From: Saprospiraceae bacterium
GTDB lineage: Bacteria; Bacteroidota; Bacteroidia; Chitinophagales; Saprospiraceae
Assembly: GCA_026986005.1 (NCBI GenBank)
Contig: JALSPK010000202.1
Coordinates: forward strand, 1 to 64,000
Direction: 5' to 3'
DNA: 64,000 nucleotides
Below, piece after piece: positions 1 to 8,150 of this stretch. Each line of letters opens with the position of its first letter. The first letter of the stretch is position 1. The notes below the pieces were generated by a model, which was not told the origin of the DNA, ran no database searches, and worked only from the letters and a program-made list of their open reading frames with translations. The translations under genes were made by a program, and so were the position numbers.

Positions 1-917
1 ATATTGTATTTATGGGGACTCCCGGATTTGCAGTTCCATCATTGGATATCCTAAGAAGAAATGGATTTAACATAGTGGGAGTCATTACTTCTGTTGATAA
101 ATATGGGGGTAGGGGCATGAAAAAGCTTATCGAATCCGATGTGAAAAAGTATGCCTTACAGCATAATCTTAAAGTGTTGCAACCCAAAAACTTGAAAGCT
201 GCTGATTTTTTAGAAGAGCTTAAATGTTTGAAAGCAGACCTCCAGATAGTTGTTGCATTTAGAATGTTGCCGGAAGTAGTTTGGGATATGCCACCTTTGG
301 GTACATACAATTTGCACTCTTCTTTGTTGCCAAAGTTTAGGGGAGCAGCTCCTATTAACTGGTCGATAATCAGAGGAGAAAAAGAAACCGGAGTAACTTC
401 GTTCAAGTTGCAGCATAAAATTGATGTCGGGGATATTTTATTTCAAGAAAAGATTGCTATAGGGGATGATGAGTCAGCAGGAGAATTGCACGATAGACTT
501 ATGAAATTGGGAGCTAAAGTTGTGCTTAAAACAGCGAAAGGTATAAAAGCAGGAAATGTGGAGTTAAAACCACAGGATTCATCAAAGGCTAGTTCAGCTC
601 CAAAAATATTTAAAGAAGATTGCGAAATAGATTGGAGCAAAAGTTCGAAAGAAGTCTATGATTTTATTAGGGGTTTAAGCCCGTATCCCGGAGCTTGGAC
701 TACAATTGACGATAAGATATTTAAGATTTATAAGGGAGGGAAAGAACAAAATGCACAAGTAGTAATACCAGGGAAGATATTGACGGACAATAAAAAATAT
801 TTTAAAATAGCAACAAATGATGGTTTTATCAATATACTTGATGTGAAAATGCAAGGGAAAAAAAGGATGGATATTAAGTCTTTCTTAAATGGCTATAAAC
901 TAAAAAAAGAAAGCTGA
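1..917 (+). CDS. fmt: Methionyl-tRNA formyltransferase, 5' end outside window
   Basis: This enzyme formylates the methionine on initiator tRNA using 10-formyl-tetrahydrofolate. The open frame runs through the left edge: codons for I-V-F precede the first ATG at position 12, giving the usual IVFMGTPEFA-type beginning, so the true start lies just outside. The formyl-donor site is visible as NLHSSLLPKFRGAAPINW, followed by the catalytic-region DVGDIL. The C-terminal OB-like domain begins near YPGAWTTI. About 305 codons are present, close to the usual 310-320. Only a few N-terminal residues are missing. The enzyme acts in the cytoplasm with metG-charged tRNA. Confidence 0.95.
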   Translation, partial: IVFMGTPGFAVPSLDILRRNGFNIVGVITSVDKYGGRGMKKLIESDVKKYALQHNLKVLQPKNLKAADFLEELKCLKADLQIVVAFRMLPEVVWDMPPLGTYNLHSSLLPKFRGAAPINWSIIRGEKETGVTSFKLQHKIDVGDILFQEKIAIGDDESAGELHDRLMKLGAKVVLKTAKGIKAGNVELKPQDSSKASSAPKIFKEDCEIDWSKSSKEVYDFIRGLSPYPGAWTTIDDKIFKIYKGGKEQNAQVVIPGKILTDNKKYFKIATNDGFINILDVKMQGKKRMDIKSFLNGYKLKKES

Positions 918-956
918 CCGAATAAATAAAAAAAGAATTGAGGAGAATTTTGTTGA

Positions 957-1199
957 TTAAAAACCTAAGGAAAATATTTCATCAATGGCTTCGGATATAT
1001 TTTTAAATATACTAAAATCACTTGATTCAAACTCTTCTTCTTCATATTTAACTTCTTTCTCTACCGAGTTTGAAGAGATGTTTGCAATAGCTTTGTTATT
1101 GTTTGAAAAGTGATAGTCTCCAATCAAAAAACCAGTCGATATCAGAGAAAAAATCCCAATTATTATAATAAAAATATGTTGTTTGATAAATCGTTTCAT
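957..1199 (-). CDS. Small single-pass membrane protein, unknown function
   Basis: I do not recognise this 80-residue protein. It has a basic start (MKRFIKQH) and one strong hydrophobic helix at about residues 8-28. An acidic, serine-rich tail follows, with a run of four glutamates near residue 54. The topology looks like an N-terminal anchor with the tail outside the cytoplasm. It is convergent with fmt and lies downstream of gdhA on the same strand, separated by a terminator-like hairpin and a short repeat. Codon use resembles its neighbours, so it is probably real, but no function can be given. Confidence 0.55.
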   Translation of the reverse strand: MKRFIKQHIFIIIIGIFSLISTGFLIGDYHFSNNNKAIANISSNSVEKEVKYEEEEFESSDFSIFKNISEAIDEIFSLGF

Positions 1200-1325
1200 A
1201 CACTAAAATTTTTATTGTATACTAACATAACGACAAATCTAAGTAAAAGTTACAGAATTGTTAATAATTTCTAAATATTTCTATTTTATTGTCAAAATAC
1301 GACAATGAAACTTATTTGAAATATA

Positions 1326-1378
1326 TAGTGTCTGCCTCTAGAGTCAATTAAAATCAAGCACTTTATAGACAGACACTA
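1326..1378. repeat. Imperfect inverted repeat built from a dispersed intergenic motif
   Basis: A 19-base arm at 1326-1344 (TAGTGTCTGCCTCTAGAGT) and its partner at 1360-1378 (ACTTTATAGACAGACACTA) are inverted copies that match at 16 of 19 positions, with a 15-base centre. The right arm recurs at 59741-59759 with one mismatch and in shorter form at 5821-5832 and 35002-35017. It may be a tiny MITE-like element or an RNA hairpin near gene ends. Confidence 0.6.
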
Positions 1379-1382
1379 AAAT

Positions 1383-1407
1383 AGGGGCTACCGTTTGGTA
1401 AGCCCCT
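1383..1407 (-). terminator. Terminator-like hairpin after gdhA
   Basis: AGGGGCT pairs with AGCCCCT, and an inner ACC/GGT is separated by one bulged base around a GTTT loop. It sits 20 bases past the gdhA stop. The T-run on the minus strand is short (ATTTTAG), so termination may be only partial. Confidence 0.55.
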
Positions 1408-1427
1408 AATATCCACTTGGTTAAAAA

Positions 1428-2771
1428 CTAAACGTACCCTTGAGCTATCATAGCATCTGCAACTTTTACAAATCCTGCTATGTTTGCACCTCTTACATAA
1501 TCAGTCCAATCACTACCTCCGCCATATTTTTGACAGTTTTGGTGAATGTCTTTCATGATGTTATGCAATTTTTCGTCAACTTCCTCGCTTGTCCAAGATA
1601 ATCTTAAACTGTTTTGAGACATTTCTAATCCAGATACTGCAACACCACCTGCATTTGAAGCTTTACCTGGAGCATAAAGAATTTTTGCTTTTTGGAAAAT
1701 TTCAATAGCTTCCGGAGTTGAAGGCATGTTTGCTCCTTCGCAAACAGCAATTACACCATTCTTGATTAGATTATCAGCATCTTCTTTAGAAATTTCATTT
1801 TGAGTTGCTGAAGGGAATGCTAAGTCAGCCTTGATATTCCAAGGTCTCTTTCCTTCAAAATACTCTACTCCAAATTTATCTGCATATTCTTTAATCCTTC
1901 CTCTTCTATTATTCTTAAGATCCATAATGTAAGCTAGCTTTTCTCTATCAATTCCATCTGGGTCATAAATAGTTCCTGATGAATCAGAAGCTGTAATAGG
2001 AGTTCCACCATAATCCAATACTTTTTCTATGGTGTATTGAGCTACGTTTCCTGATCCTGAAACAAGCACTTTTTTACCTTCTATTGAGTTTCCTTTTGCT
2101 GTTAACATTTCATTCATGAAATATACAGAACCGTAACCTGTTGCTTCAGGTCTGATAAGACTACCACCCCATGAAAGGCCTTTTCCTGTCAATATCCCGG
2201 AAAATTCATTTCTTAGTTTTTTGTACATTCCGAATAAGAATCCTATCTCTCTTCCTCCTACACCGATATCACCGGCAGGAACATCAGTGTTAGGGCCGAT
2301 ATGACGAAATAATTCTTGCATAAATGCTTGTGTAAACCTCATTACTTCGTTATCTGATTTGCCTTTTGGGTCAAAGTCAGATCCTCCTTTACCACCACCC
2401 ATAGGTAATGTTGTAAGACTATTCTTTAGTGTTTGTTCATAACCTAAGAATTTTAAAATACTCAAGTTTACAGTAGGATGAAATCTCAATCCGCCTTTGT
2501 ATGGTCCAATTGCACTATTGAATTCTACCCTGTATCCTTTGTTGATTTGGATATTGTTGTTGTCGTCAGTCCAAACAACTCTAAACTGGATTACTCTTTC
2601 AGGTTCCGCAATTCTTTCAAGTAAGCTCAATCCGTGATATTCAGGATGCTCATTGATATATGGAATTACTACTTCTGCAACTTCATGTACTGCCTGATGA
2701 AATTCAGGTTGATTAGGGTCACGCTTTTTAAGCCCTGCCATAAAGTCATTTAAACTATATTCTGCTGCCAT
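1428..2771 (-). CDS. gdhA: NADP-specific glutamate dehydrogenase
   Basis: It interconverts 2-oxoglutarate plus ammonia and glutamate, linking nitrogen assimilation to the TCA cycle. The 447-residue length is that of the hexameric bacterial NADP type. The N-terminal dimerisation domain contains the substrate-binding PMGGGKGGSDFDPKG around residues 122-136. The Rossmann domain has GSGNVAQYTIEK near 240, and the adenine-side loop carries S/D residues fitting NADP. All expected catalytic residues appear present. It is a single gene with its own 3' hairpin, divergent from the PorP/SprF gene across 379 bases. Confidence 0.97.
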   Translation of the reverse strand: MAAEYSLNDFMAGLKKRDPNQPEFHQAVHEVAEVVIPYINEHPEYHGLSLLERIAEPERVIQFRVVWTDDNNNIQINKGYRVEFNSAIGPYKGGLRFHPTVNLSILKFLGYEQTLKNSLTTLPMGGGKGGSDFDPKGKSDNEVMRFTQAFMQELFRHIGPNTDVPAGDIGVGGREIGFLFGMYKKLRNEFSGILTGKGLSWGGSLIRPEATGYGSVYFMNEMLTAKGNSIEGKKVLVSGSGNVAQYTIEKVLDYGGTPITASDSSGTIYDPDGIDREKLAYIMDLKNNRRGRIKEYADKFGVEYFEGKRPWNIKADLAFPSATQNEISKEDADNLIKNGVIAVCEGANMPSTPEAIEIFQKAKILYAPGKASNAGGVAVSGLEMSQNSLRLSWTSEEVDEKLHNIMKDIHQNCQKYGGGSDWTDYVRGANIAGFVKVADAMIAQGYV

Positions 2772-3150
2772 AACTTAATTGTTTATAAAATGATTAAATT
2801 TAATTAAAAAAAGAAATTATCATCTTTCGATGCAATTATGGGATAAAAATAAAATTAATATTTGGCTTGACAAAATAAAAGCCCTATGAAATTTAATATT
2901 ATTTCGTTATTTGAAGACTAACTAAATAATATAATGTGTATTTTGATTATACCAAACTAAATTATAAACAAAAAAAATGATGGATTCAGCTTATTTGCTA
3001 GTGTTTTTTTTCTTTATTTTTGGGTAAATACGATTATTCTAATTGAAAAATCCAATTTTAGATTAGATAAAACACAATAGTAATGAAAAATAAATGTTTT
3101 AATGCATGATGCAAAGATAAAAATTTTAATTTTGTGCAAATTTTTAATTT
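2772..3150. other. 379-base divergent intergenic region
   Basis: This very AT-rich gap separates gdhA (minus) from the PorP/SprF gene (plus). Close to the plus-strand start, TAATTTTG at 3127-3134 fits the Bacteroidota -7 box TAnnTTTG, but no TTG is correctly spaced upstream. I see no ORF, RNA gene or strong hairpin here. Confidence 0.5.
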
Positions 3151-4197
3151 ATGGGCTATAGGATAAAGTATTTAGTTGTTTTTTTATTGTATTTTGGTAG
3201 TTTGACTGGTCAAGATATTAACTTTAGTCAACCCTATGTGTCCGGAGCATACCTTAATCCTGCACTTACCGGACTTTTTAATGGGTTTGTCAGAGTTTCA
3301 AGCCAGTACCGTGAACAAGGAAGGGGAGCGCTTGATACAAAGTTTAAGACCTATGTAGTGTCGGCTGATATTAAATATAAATTCAATACTTTTAATAAAT
3401 TTTCAAAAGATATACTAGCAGTAGGCCTATATTTCATCAACGATAGAGTTGATATTTATGATTTTAATACTAATGTTATTAATCTAAGTCTTACTTTTCA
3501 TAAAGCTTTGGGGTTTCGCACTAATCAGTTTATTGGAGTAGGTTTTCAGGGAGGTGTCATACAAAAGAATATTAACAGAGAGCATTTGACATTTGGTGAT
3601 ATGTTTAATAAAATAGATGCCTACACATTTCCAACAAGAGAACCTGTATTGGCAAATAATTTTGCTGTGGGTGATTTTTCGCTTGGTGTCTATTATACAG
3701 TCACACCTAATAATAATACTGTTTTTGGTACAGGTATCGCATATCAGCATTTTTCAACACCTAATATTTCATTTTACAGAAATCAAGATAATATTACAAA
3801 TTCAAATGGTTTGTATCCTAAAATCACTATCCATACATCACTTGATTATAAATCTGCATCTTTTGTTACAGTTCAACCTCGTATCAGATTTGTGATTCAA
3901 GGTCCTTTTATGGATTTGGATTTAGGCTCAAATGTTAAGGTATCCTCATTTAACTGGGATTTAATCGCTTTGCATTTTGGACTAAGTGTTCATACCATAA
4001 AAGATTTAGATTCTTTCGGGGTAGGTGCTATCGTGCCGTTTTTTGGAGTACAATATAAAAATTTCATGATTGGTACATCGTACGATTTTGTTCTTACACA
4101 CTTTGTGAATTCCAGAAAAAATCTTGCAGCCTTTGAATTGTCGGTAAGTTATCTAGGTGAACAAACAAATGAGGGACTTGTTTGTCCCGAATTTTAA
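3151..4197 (+). CDS. PorP/SprF family outer-membrane protein (T9SS-associated)
   Basis: Members of this family are outer-membrane barrels linked to type IX secretion; F. johnsoniae SprF is needed for secretion of the adhesin SprB. This 348-residue protein has a signal peptide (residues 1-20, ending SLTGQ). It then has the family hallmark start, INFSQPYVSGAYLNPALTGL, followed by many alternating amphipathic strands. Such genes often follow a large adhesin gene, but here the flanks are gdhA and a DUF58 gene, so the cargo cannot be inferred. The SprB-repeat adhesin in this window lies 13 kb away. The family call is confident; the specific partner is unknown. Confidence 0.9.
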   Translation: MGYRIKYLVVFLLYFGSLTGQDINFSQPYVSGAYLNPALTGLFNGFVRVSSQYREQGRGALDTKFKTYVVSADIKYKFNTFNKFSKDILAVGLYFINDRVDIYDFNTNVINLSLTFHKALGFRTNQFIGVGFQGGVIQKNINREHLTFGDMFNKIDAYTFPTREPVLANNFAVGDFSLGVYYTVTPNNNTVFGTGIAYQHFSTPNISFYRNQDNITNSNGLYPKITIHTSLDYKSASFVTVQPRIRFVIQGPFMDLDLGSNVKVSSFNWDLIALHFGLSVHTIKDLDSFGVGAIVPFFGVQYKNFMIGTSYDFVLTHFVNSRKNLAAFELSVSYLGEQTNEGLVCPEF

Positions 4198-4219
4198 AAA
4201 TACACTTTATAGAATCAAG

Positions 4220-5143
4220 TTAAATCATTTTGTTTCGCTTTATCAGATATGAGTTTAGAATAGGATAAAATCCTTTTTTTATATCAGCGTCAATGTAATC
4301 AATGTTATATTGCAAACATTTATTTTTAATAGTATCCCTATAAGTTGTCATTCTATTCTTATAAAGTTCTTTTACCTCATTTGTTTGGAGTTTTATTTTT
4401 TCACCTGATTCCATGTCTATAAATAAATATGGACGGTTCTCATAATTCAATTTCCATTCTTTATCATCATCTGCCACATGAAAAAGAATTACTTCGTGTT
4501 TGTTGTGCTTCAAATGCAGTAATGCTGAAAAGAGGTCATCTAATGAACTGTAAGAATCGAGCAAATCACTAAAAATAATAACTAAAGACCTCTTATGAGC
4601 ATTCTCTGCAATCTCATGTAGTGCTGATGTAGCAAAGGTCTTTGTATTCATTTCGGGGCTTGAAATAAACTTATCAAGTTGGCTTAATAGAAGAGAATAA
4701 TGCTTTGTGCTTGATTTTGTTTTTGTGTGGACTGTGACTTCTTCATCAAAAAGCGATAGTCCAAATGCATCCCTTTGTCTCTTCAATAAATTCATCAAAG
4801 ATGCTGCAGCTAATGATGAAAAACGCAGTTTATTGATATGGTTTTTATCTTTTTTTTCAATAGGGAAATACATTGATGAAGAGGTATCAATTACTATTTG
4901 ACATCTAAGATTAGTCTCTTCTTCATATTTCTTGACATATAATCTATCTGTTCTGGCAAAAACTTTCCAATCAATATTTTTTGTAGGTTCTCCTGAATTG
5001 TATAGTCTATGTTCAGCAAATTCAACAGAAAAGCCATGGAAAGGGCTTTTGTGAAGCCCAATAATAAATCCTTCAACTACTTGTTTAGCGAAAAGATTAA
5101 GGTTTTCTATTTGTTTAAGATCGTAATCTTTAAAAAAATCCAT
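4220..5143 (-). CDS. DUF58 / von Willebrand A-like domain protein
   Basis: DUF58 proteins usually work with MoxR-type AAA ATPases and batA/batB-like membrane proteins, perhaps in metal- or stress-related complex assembly. The 307-residue sequence shows the DUF58 signature LYNSGEPTKNIDWKVFART near residues 48-67. A MIDAS-like metal motif, DTSSSM, lies near residue 84, and a second vWA strand (SLVIIFSDLLD) near 190. It has no signal peptide and no membrane helix, so it is cytosolic. No MoxR ATPase gene is beside it, which is unusual because these are often in one operon. It is preceded by a structured 252-base gap after trxA. Confidence 0.9.
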   Translation of the reverse strand: MDFFKDYDLKQIENLNLFAKQVVEGFIIGLHKSPFHGFSVEFAEHRLYNSGEPTKNIDWKVFARTDRLYVKKYEEETNLRCQIVIDTSSSMYFPIEKKDKNHINKLRFSSLAAASLMNLLKRQRDAFGLSLFDEEVTVHTKTKSSTKHYSLLLSQLDKFISSPEMNTKTFATSALHEIAENAHKRSLVIIFSDLLDSYSSLDDLFSALLHLKHNKHEVILFHVADDDKEWKLNYENRPYLFIDMESGEKIKLQTNEVKELYKNRMTTYRDTIKNKCLQYNIDYIDADIKKGFYPILNSYLIKRNKMI

Positions 5144-5229
5144 AATCGAATTTGATGTTGTTTAATTCCAGTGTCTATACAAAAAACTCAATTTGCAATA
5201 GTCAAATTTTTATGCATTCACCACTGAAA

Positions 5230-5318
5230 AATGCCAATAAAATAAAAACAATTACTCAAGAATAAAAACTTACCAATTTGGCATTAAATATTAACAATGG
5301 TTTCAACTTGAGTAATTG
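5230..5318. repeat. Interleaved inverted repeats with pseudoknot-like order
   Basis: Two inverted repeats interlock. AATGCCAA at 5230-5237 pairs with TTGGCATT at 5278-5285. CAATTACTCAAG at 5249-5260 pairs perfectly with CTTGAGTAATTG at 5307-5318. The arm order A-B-A'-B' would form an H-type pseudoknot in RNA rather than nested hairpins, or it may mark two DNA sites. It lies between trxA and the DUF58 gene on the minus strand. Confidence 0.6.
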
Positions 5319-5337
5319 TCATTAAAAAAATGTAAAG

Positions 5338-5390
5338 TATCGCAACAGGCAAAATATTTTGATAAAATATTTCTTTTTTTTGCCTCGATA
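5338..5390 (-). terminator. Long hairpin just past trxA stop
   Basis: An inner stem of nine pairs (5352-5360 with 5364-5372, loop GAT) is enclosed by AGGCA/TGCCT and TATCG/CGATA arms. It begins a few bases after the trxA stop, so it is best read as the trxA 3' end structure. There is no clean T-run on the minus strand after it. Confidence 0.5.
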
Positions 5391-5395
5391 CAGTT

Positions 5396-5716
5396 TTAAG
5401 AGTTTAAAAGCGTCTCTACTTTTTCAAAAAATACGGATTTGGGAGCTGAACCTACGTGTTTCTCAACGACTTCTCCATTTTTTAGGAATAGTACTGTAGG
5501 AATACTTCTGATACCGTATTCTATAGCTGTATCAGGATTATTGTCAACATCTAATTTTCCAACTTTTACTCCATCAAATTTTTCACCAATTTCTTCAATT
5601 ATTGGTCCAATCATTTTACAAGGTCCACACCATACTGCCCAAAAATCGACAACGGTTAATCCTTTATAATTGATAATTTCTTCTTTGAAATTTGCATCAG
5701 TTAGTTCTAACGCCAT
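5396..5716 (-). CDS. trxA: Thioredoxin
   Basis: This cytosolic disulfide reductase donates electrons to ribonucleotide reductase, peroxiredoxins and others. It is a single 106-residue thioredoxin domain. The active-site WCGPC lies at about residues 29-33 after VVDFWAVW, the cis-proline segment IRSIPTV near 70-76, and the conserved GxxP-type C-terminal helix is present. Length and all key residues match canonical thioredoxin 1. It has no signal peptide. metG lies upstream on the same strand with 113 bases between. Confidence 0.97.
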   Translation of the reverse strand: MALELTDANFKEEIINYKGLTVVDFWAVWCGPCKMIGPIIEEIGEKFDGVKVGKLDVDNNPDTAIEYGIRSIPTVLFLKNGEVVEKHVGSAPKSVFFEKVETLLNS

Positions 5717-5820
5717 AGTATTTAAAATTTATAAGTTTAAAAATATTTACAACTAGTCAAACAGATTACTTGATGAATTTATTATATAAATATCGCAAAA
5801 AGATTATATTCATAATTTTT

Positions 5821-5832
5821 GGACAGGCACTA
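5821..5832 (+). repeat. Partial copy of the dispersed motif at metG 3' end
   Basis: GGACAGGCACTA matches the 3' half of the motif at 59741-59759. It overlaps the metG stop codon (read on the minus strand), so this copy lies exactly at a gene end. Confidence 0.4.
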
Positions 5833-7995
5833 ATTAACCATGCTGCCATTTTCTAATTCCACGTCAGTATTTATAAAACTTAGTTTCCCCTGACTATCTT
5901 CTGCCATAAGAATCATTCCTTGTGATTTTACACCTCTAATTTTTCTTGGCTCAAGATTTGCTAATAGGATTACTTTTTTTCCGATTATTTGATCCGGAGA
6001 ATATTGAGCTGCTATGCCGGATGCCACCGTTCTTTCACAGTCTCCAAGATCAATAATGAGTTTTAATAATTTATCTGCTTTCTTTATCTTTTCCGCTGAC
6101 TTTATCGTGCCTGTTCTCAAATCAAGTTTGGTAAAGTCTTCAAAATTAATTTGTTTTTTATATGCTTTGTTTGAAGTATCTTTTTTTTCATTATCTGAAG
6201 AAATTGTAGCTGTTTTTTCATCCTTTTGACTTTTTTTAAGCTTTTCTATTTGGGCTTCTATTACATCGTCTTCTATTTTTGAGAAAAGATGTGCAGGTTT
6301 ATTTATTTTATGACCTGTTTCTAACGGCAATTCCCCAAGAGCCAATTCATCCAATAACTCCAAAAGCTCACCTTTACCCTCAATCTCAGGAAGTACTAAT
6401 AATTTTCTGAGTTTGGCAGAAGTAAAAGGCATGAAAACATAGGAAGCTATTGATAAAACATTTACTATTTGAAGTGCTAAATTCATTATTGCTTTTACGC
6501 TTTCAGGATCTTCTTTTATCAATTTCCATGGCTCATTGAACTGCAATAATTGATTTCCTTTTGCAGATATGTTCATCAGAGTTTTTAATGCTGCTCTAAA
6601 CTCGTATTTTCTTAAATAGGAGTTTAGATACTGTAACTCATCGTGAAGTGATAGCATTTCGGTTTCATGAAATCCACCAAAATCTTCATCCCAAACCCCC
6701 TTGAACATGCTGTCTTGGTCAAATTCCGGTACTAAACCATTGTAATACTTATTGGTCAATACAACAACTCTGTTTACAAAATTACCTATATTATTTACGA
6801 GTTCATTGTTATTGGTCTCTTGAAAATTTTTCCATGTAAACTCACTATCCTTATGTTCCGGCATGTTTTTTATGAGATTATATCTCAATTCATCAATATT
6901 TTGAGGAAAATCTTCAATGTATTCATTTACCCATACGGCCCAATTTCGAGAAGTTGAGATTTTATTTCCTTCTAGGTTCATAAATTGATTTGCAGGAACA
7001 TTGATTGGAAGAATATAATTCTCTTTAGCTTTTAATATTGCAGGAAATATCAGACAATGAAATACTATATTGTCTTTACCTATGAAATGAATCAAAGCCG
7101 TATCGTCATTTTGCCAATATGACTTCCAATCGGTATCGTTCTTCTCTGCCCAATACTTCGTAGCAGAAATGTAACCGATTGGCGCATCCATCCAAACGTA
7201 TAACTTTTTGCCTTCTGAGTCTTTTATTTCGTGTGGAACATCTACGCCCCAGTCCAAATCCCTAGTCATAGCTCTAGGTTGTAATCCACCATCTAGCCAT
7301 GATTTGCATTGCCCTATTACGTGATTTTTCCATTTTGATACATCGTGATGATATTTTTCGTCCAATTTTCCTTCTACAATGAAATCATTCAACCAATTCT
7401 CGTATTTATTTAAAGGAAGATACCAGTGTTTGGTTTTCTTTAGTATTGGTTTTTCCTGAGTCAAAGTAGAAATTGGATTGATCAATTCCAAAGGGCTCAA
7501 TGTCGATCCACAGTTTTCACATTGATCACCATACGCTTCAGTATGACCACATTTTGGACATGTTCCGGTGATGTATCTATCAGCTAGGAATTGTTTAGCT
7601 TTCTCATCGTAATACTGTTCTGAATCAATCTCTTGAAATATTCCTTTATTATATAGATCTAAGAAAAACTCTTGTGCAGTCTCTTTATGTAATTCTGAGG
7701 ATGTGCGGTGATAAATATCAAATGATATTCCCATTTTTTCAAATGCTTCGGAAAATTGGGCATGATATTTATCTATTATTTCCTGTGGCTTGATGCCTTC
7801 CTTCTTGGCTCTCATCGTAATCGCAGCTCCGTTCTCATCAGAACCACAAACAAAAACTACATCCTTGTTCATCATTCTGAGAAACCTCACAAATATGTCC
7901 GCACTTAGATAGGCACCCGATAAGTGACCTATATGCAGTGGACCATTTGCATAAGGTAAGGCAGATGTTATTAAATATCGTTCCGGATTTAACAC
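5830..7995 (-). CDS. metG: Methionine--tRNA ligase with C-terminal tRNA-binding domain
   Basis: It charges tRNA-Met for initiation and elongation. The 721-residue protein starts at GTG 7995, which places LITSALPYANGPLHIGH at the N-terminus as in homologues. The HIGH box is at residues 21-24, and the zinc knuckle CPKCG...CENCG near 145-165. The KMSKS-equivalent reads KISTS near 343, a form normal in this phylum. The anticodon domain follows, then a charged linker. A C-terminal EMAP/Trbp111-like OB fold starts at about residue 615 (LDLRTGTI) and promotes dimerisation and tRNA binding. A TATCTTTG box lies 48 bases upstream. Confidence 0.97.
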   Translation of the reverse strand: MLNPERYLITSALPYANGPLHIGHLSGAYLSADIFVRFLRMMNKDVVFVCGSDENGAAITMRAKKEGIKPQEIIDKYHAQFSEAFEKMGISFDIYHRTSSELHKETAQEFFLDLYNKGIFQEIDSEQYYDEKAKQFLADRYITGTCPKCGHTEAYGDQCENCGSTLSPLELINPISTLTQEKPILKKTKHWYLPLNKYENWLNDFIVEGKLDEKYHHDVSKWKNHVIGQCKSWLDGGLQPRAMTRDLDWGVDVPHEIKDSEGKKLYVWMDAPIGYISATKYWAEKNDTDWKSYWQNDDTALIHFIGKDNIVFHCLIFPAILKAKENYILPINVPANQFMNLEGNKISTSRNWAVWVNEYIEDFPQNIDELRYNLIKNMPEHKDSEFTWKNFQETNNNELVNNIGNFVNRVVVLTNKYYNGLVPEFDQDSMFKGVWDEDFGGFHETEMLSLHDELQYLNSYLRKYEFRAALKTLMNISAKGNQLLQFNEPWKLIKEDPESVKAIMNLALQIVNVLSIASYVFMPFTSAKLRKLLVLPEIEGKGELLELLDELALGELPLETGHKINKPAHLFSKIEDDVIEAQIEKLKKSQKDEKTATISSDNEKKDTSNKAYKKQINFEDFTKLDLRTGTIKSAEKIKKADKLLKLIIDLGDCERTVASGIAAQYSPDQIIGKKVILLANLEPRKIRGVKSQGMILMAEDSQGKLSFINTDVELENGSMVN

Positions 7996-8043
7996 AATTG
8001 TTCTTTTTTAATTATAATTATTTAAAGATTAAATTACAATTTG

Positions 8044-8051
8044 CAAAGATA
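8044..8051 (-). promoter_or_regulatory. Probable -7 box of metG
   Basis: On the minus strand the sequence reads TATCTTTG, an exact TAnnTTTG match, about 48 bases before the metG GTG. No TTG is found at the right upstream spacing, so confidence is moderate. Confidence 0.45.
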
Positions 8052-8095
8052 TATATATTATTTTAAACTATGTGTTTTTATCTGAATAATATATT

Positions 8096-8129
8096 AAAAA
8101 AGCCTTGATTTTTTTATCAAGGCTTTTTT
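8096..8129 (-). terminator. Rho-independent terminator of the T9SS cargo gene
   Basis: The A-run and GCCTTGAT arm (8102-8109) pair with ATCAAGGC (8116-8123), flanked by A6 and T6 tracts, so it can act in both directions. It lies between metG and the gene ending at 8151 on the minus strand. Confidence 0.85.
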
Positions 8130-8150
8130 ATATATTATTTTTATTGTGTT

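Noticed and set aside
6950-6970. KISTS instead of KMSKS in MetG
   Set aside because: This form is the usual one in Bacteroidota methionyl-tRNA synthetases, so it is not a sign of a damaged enzyme.
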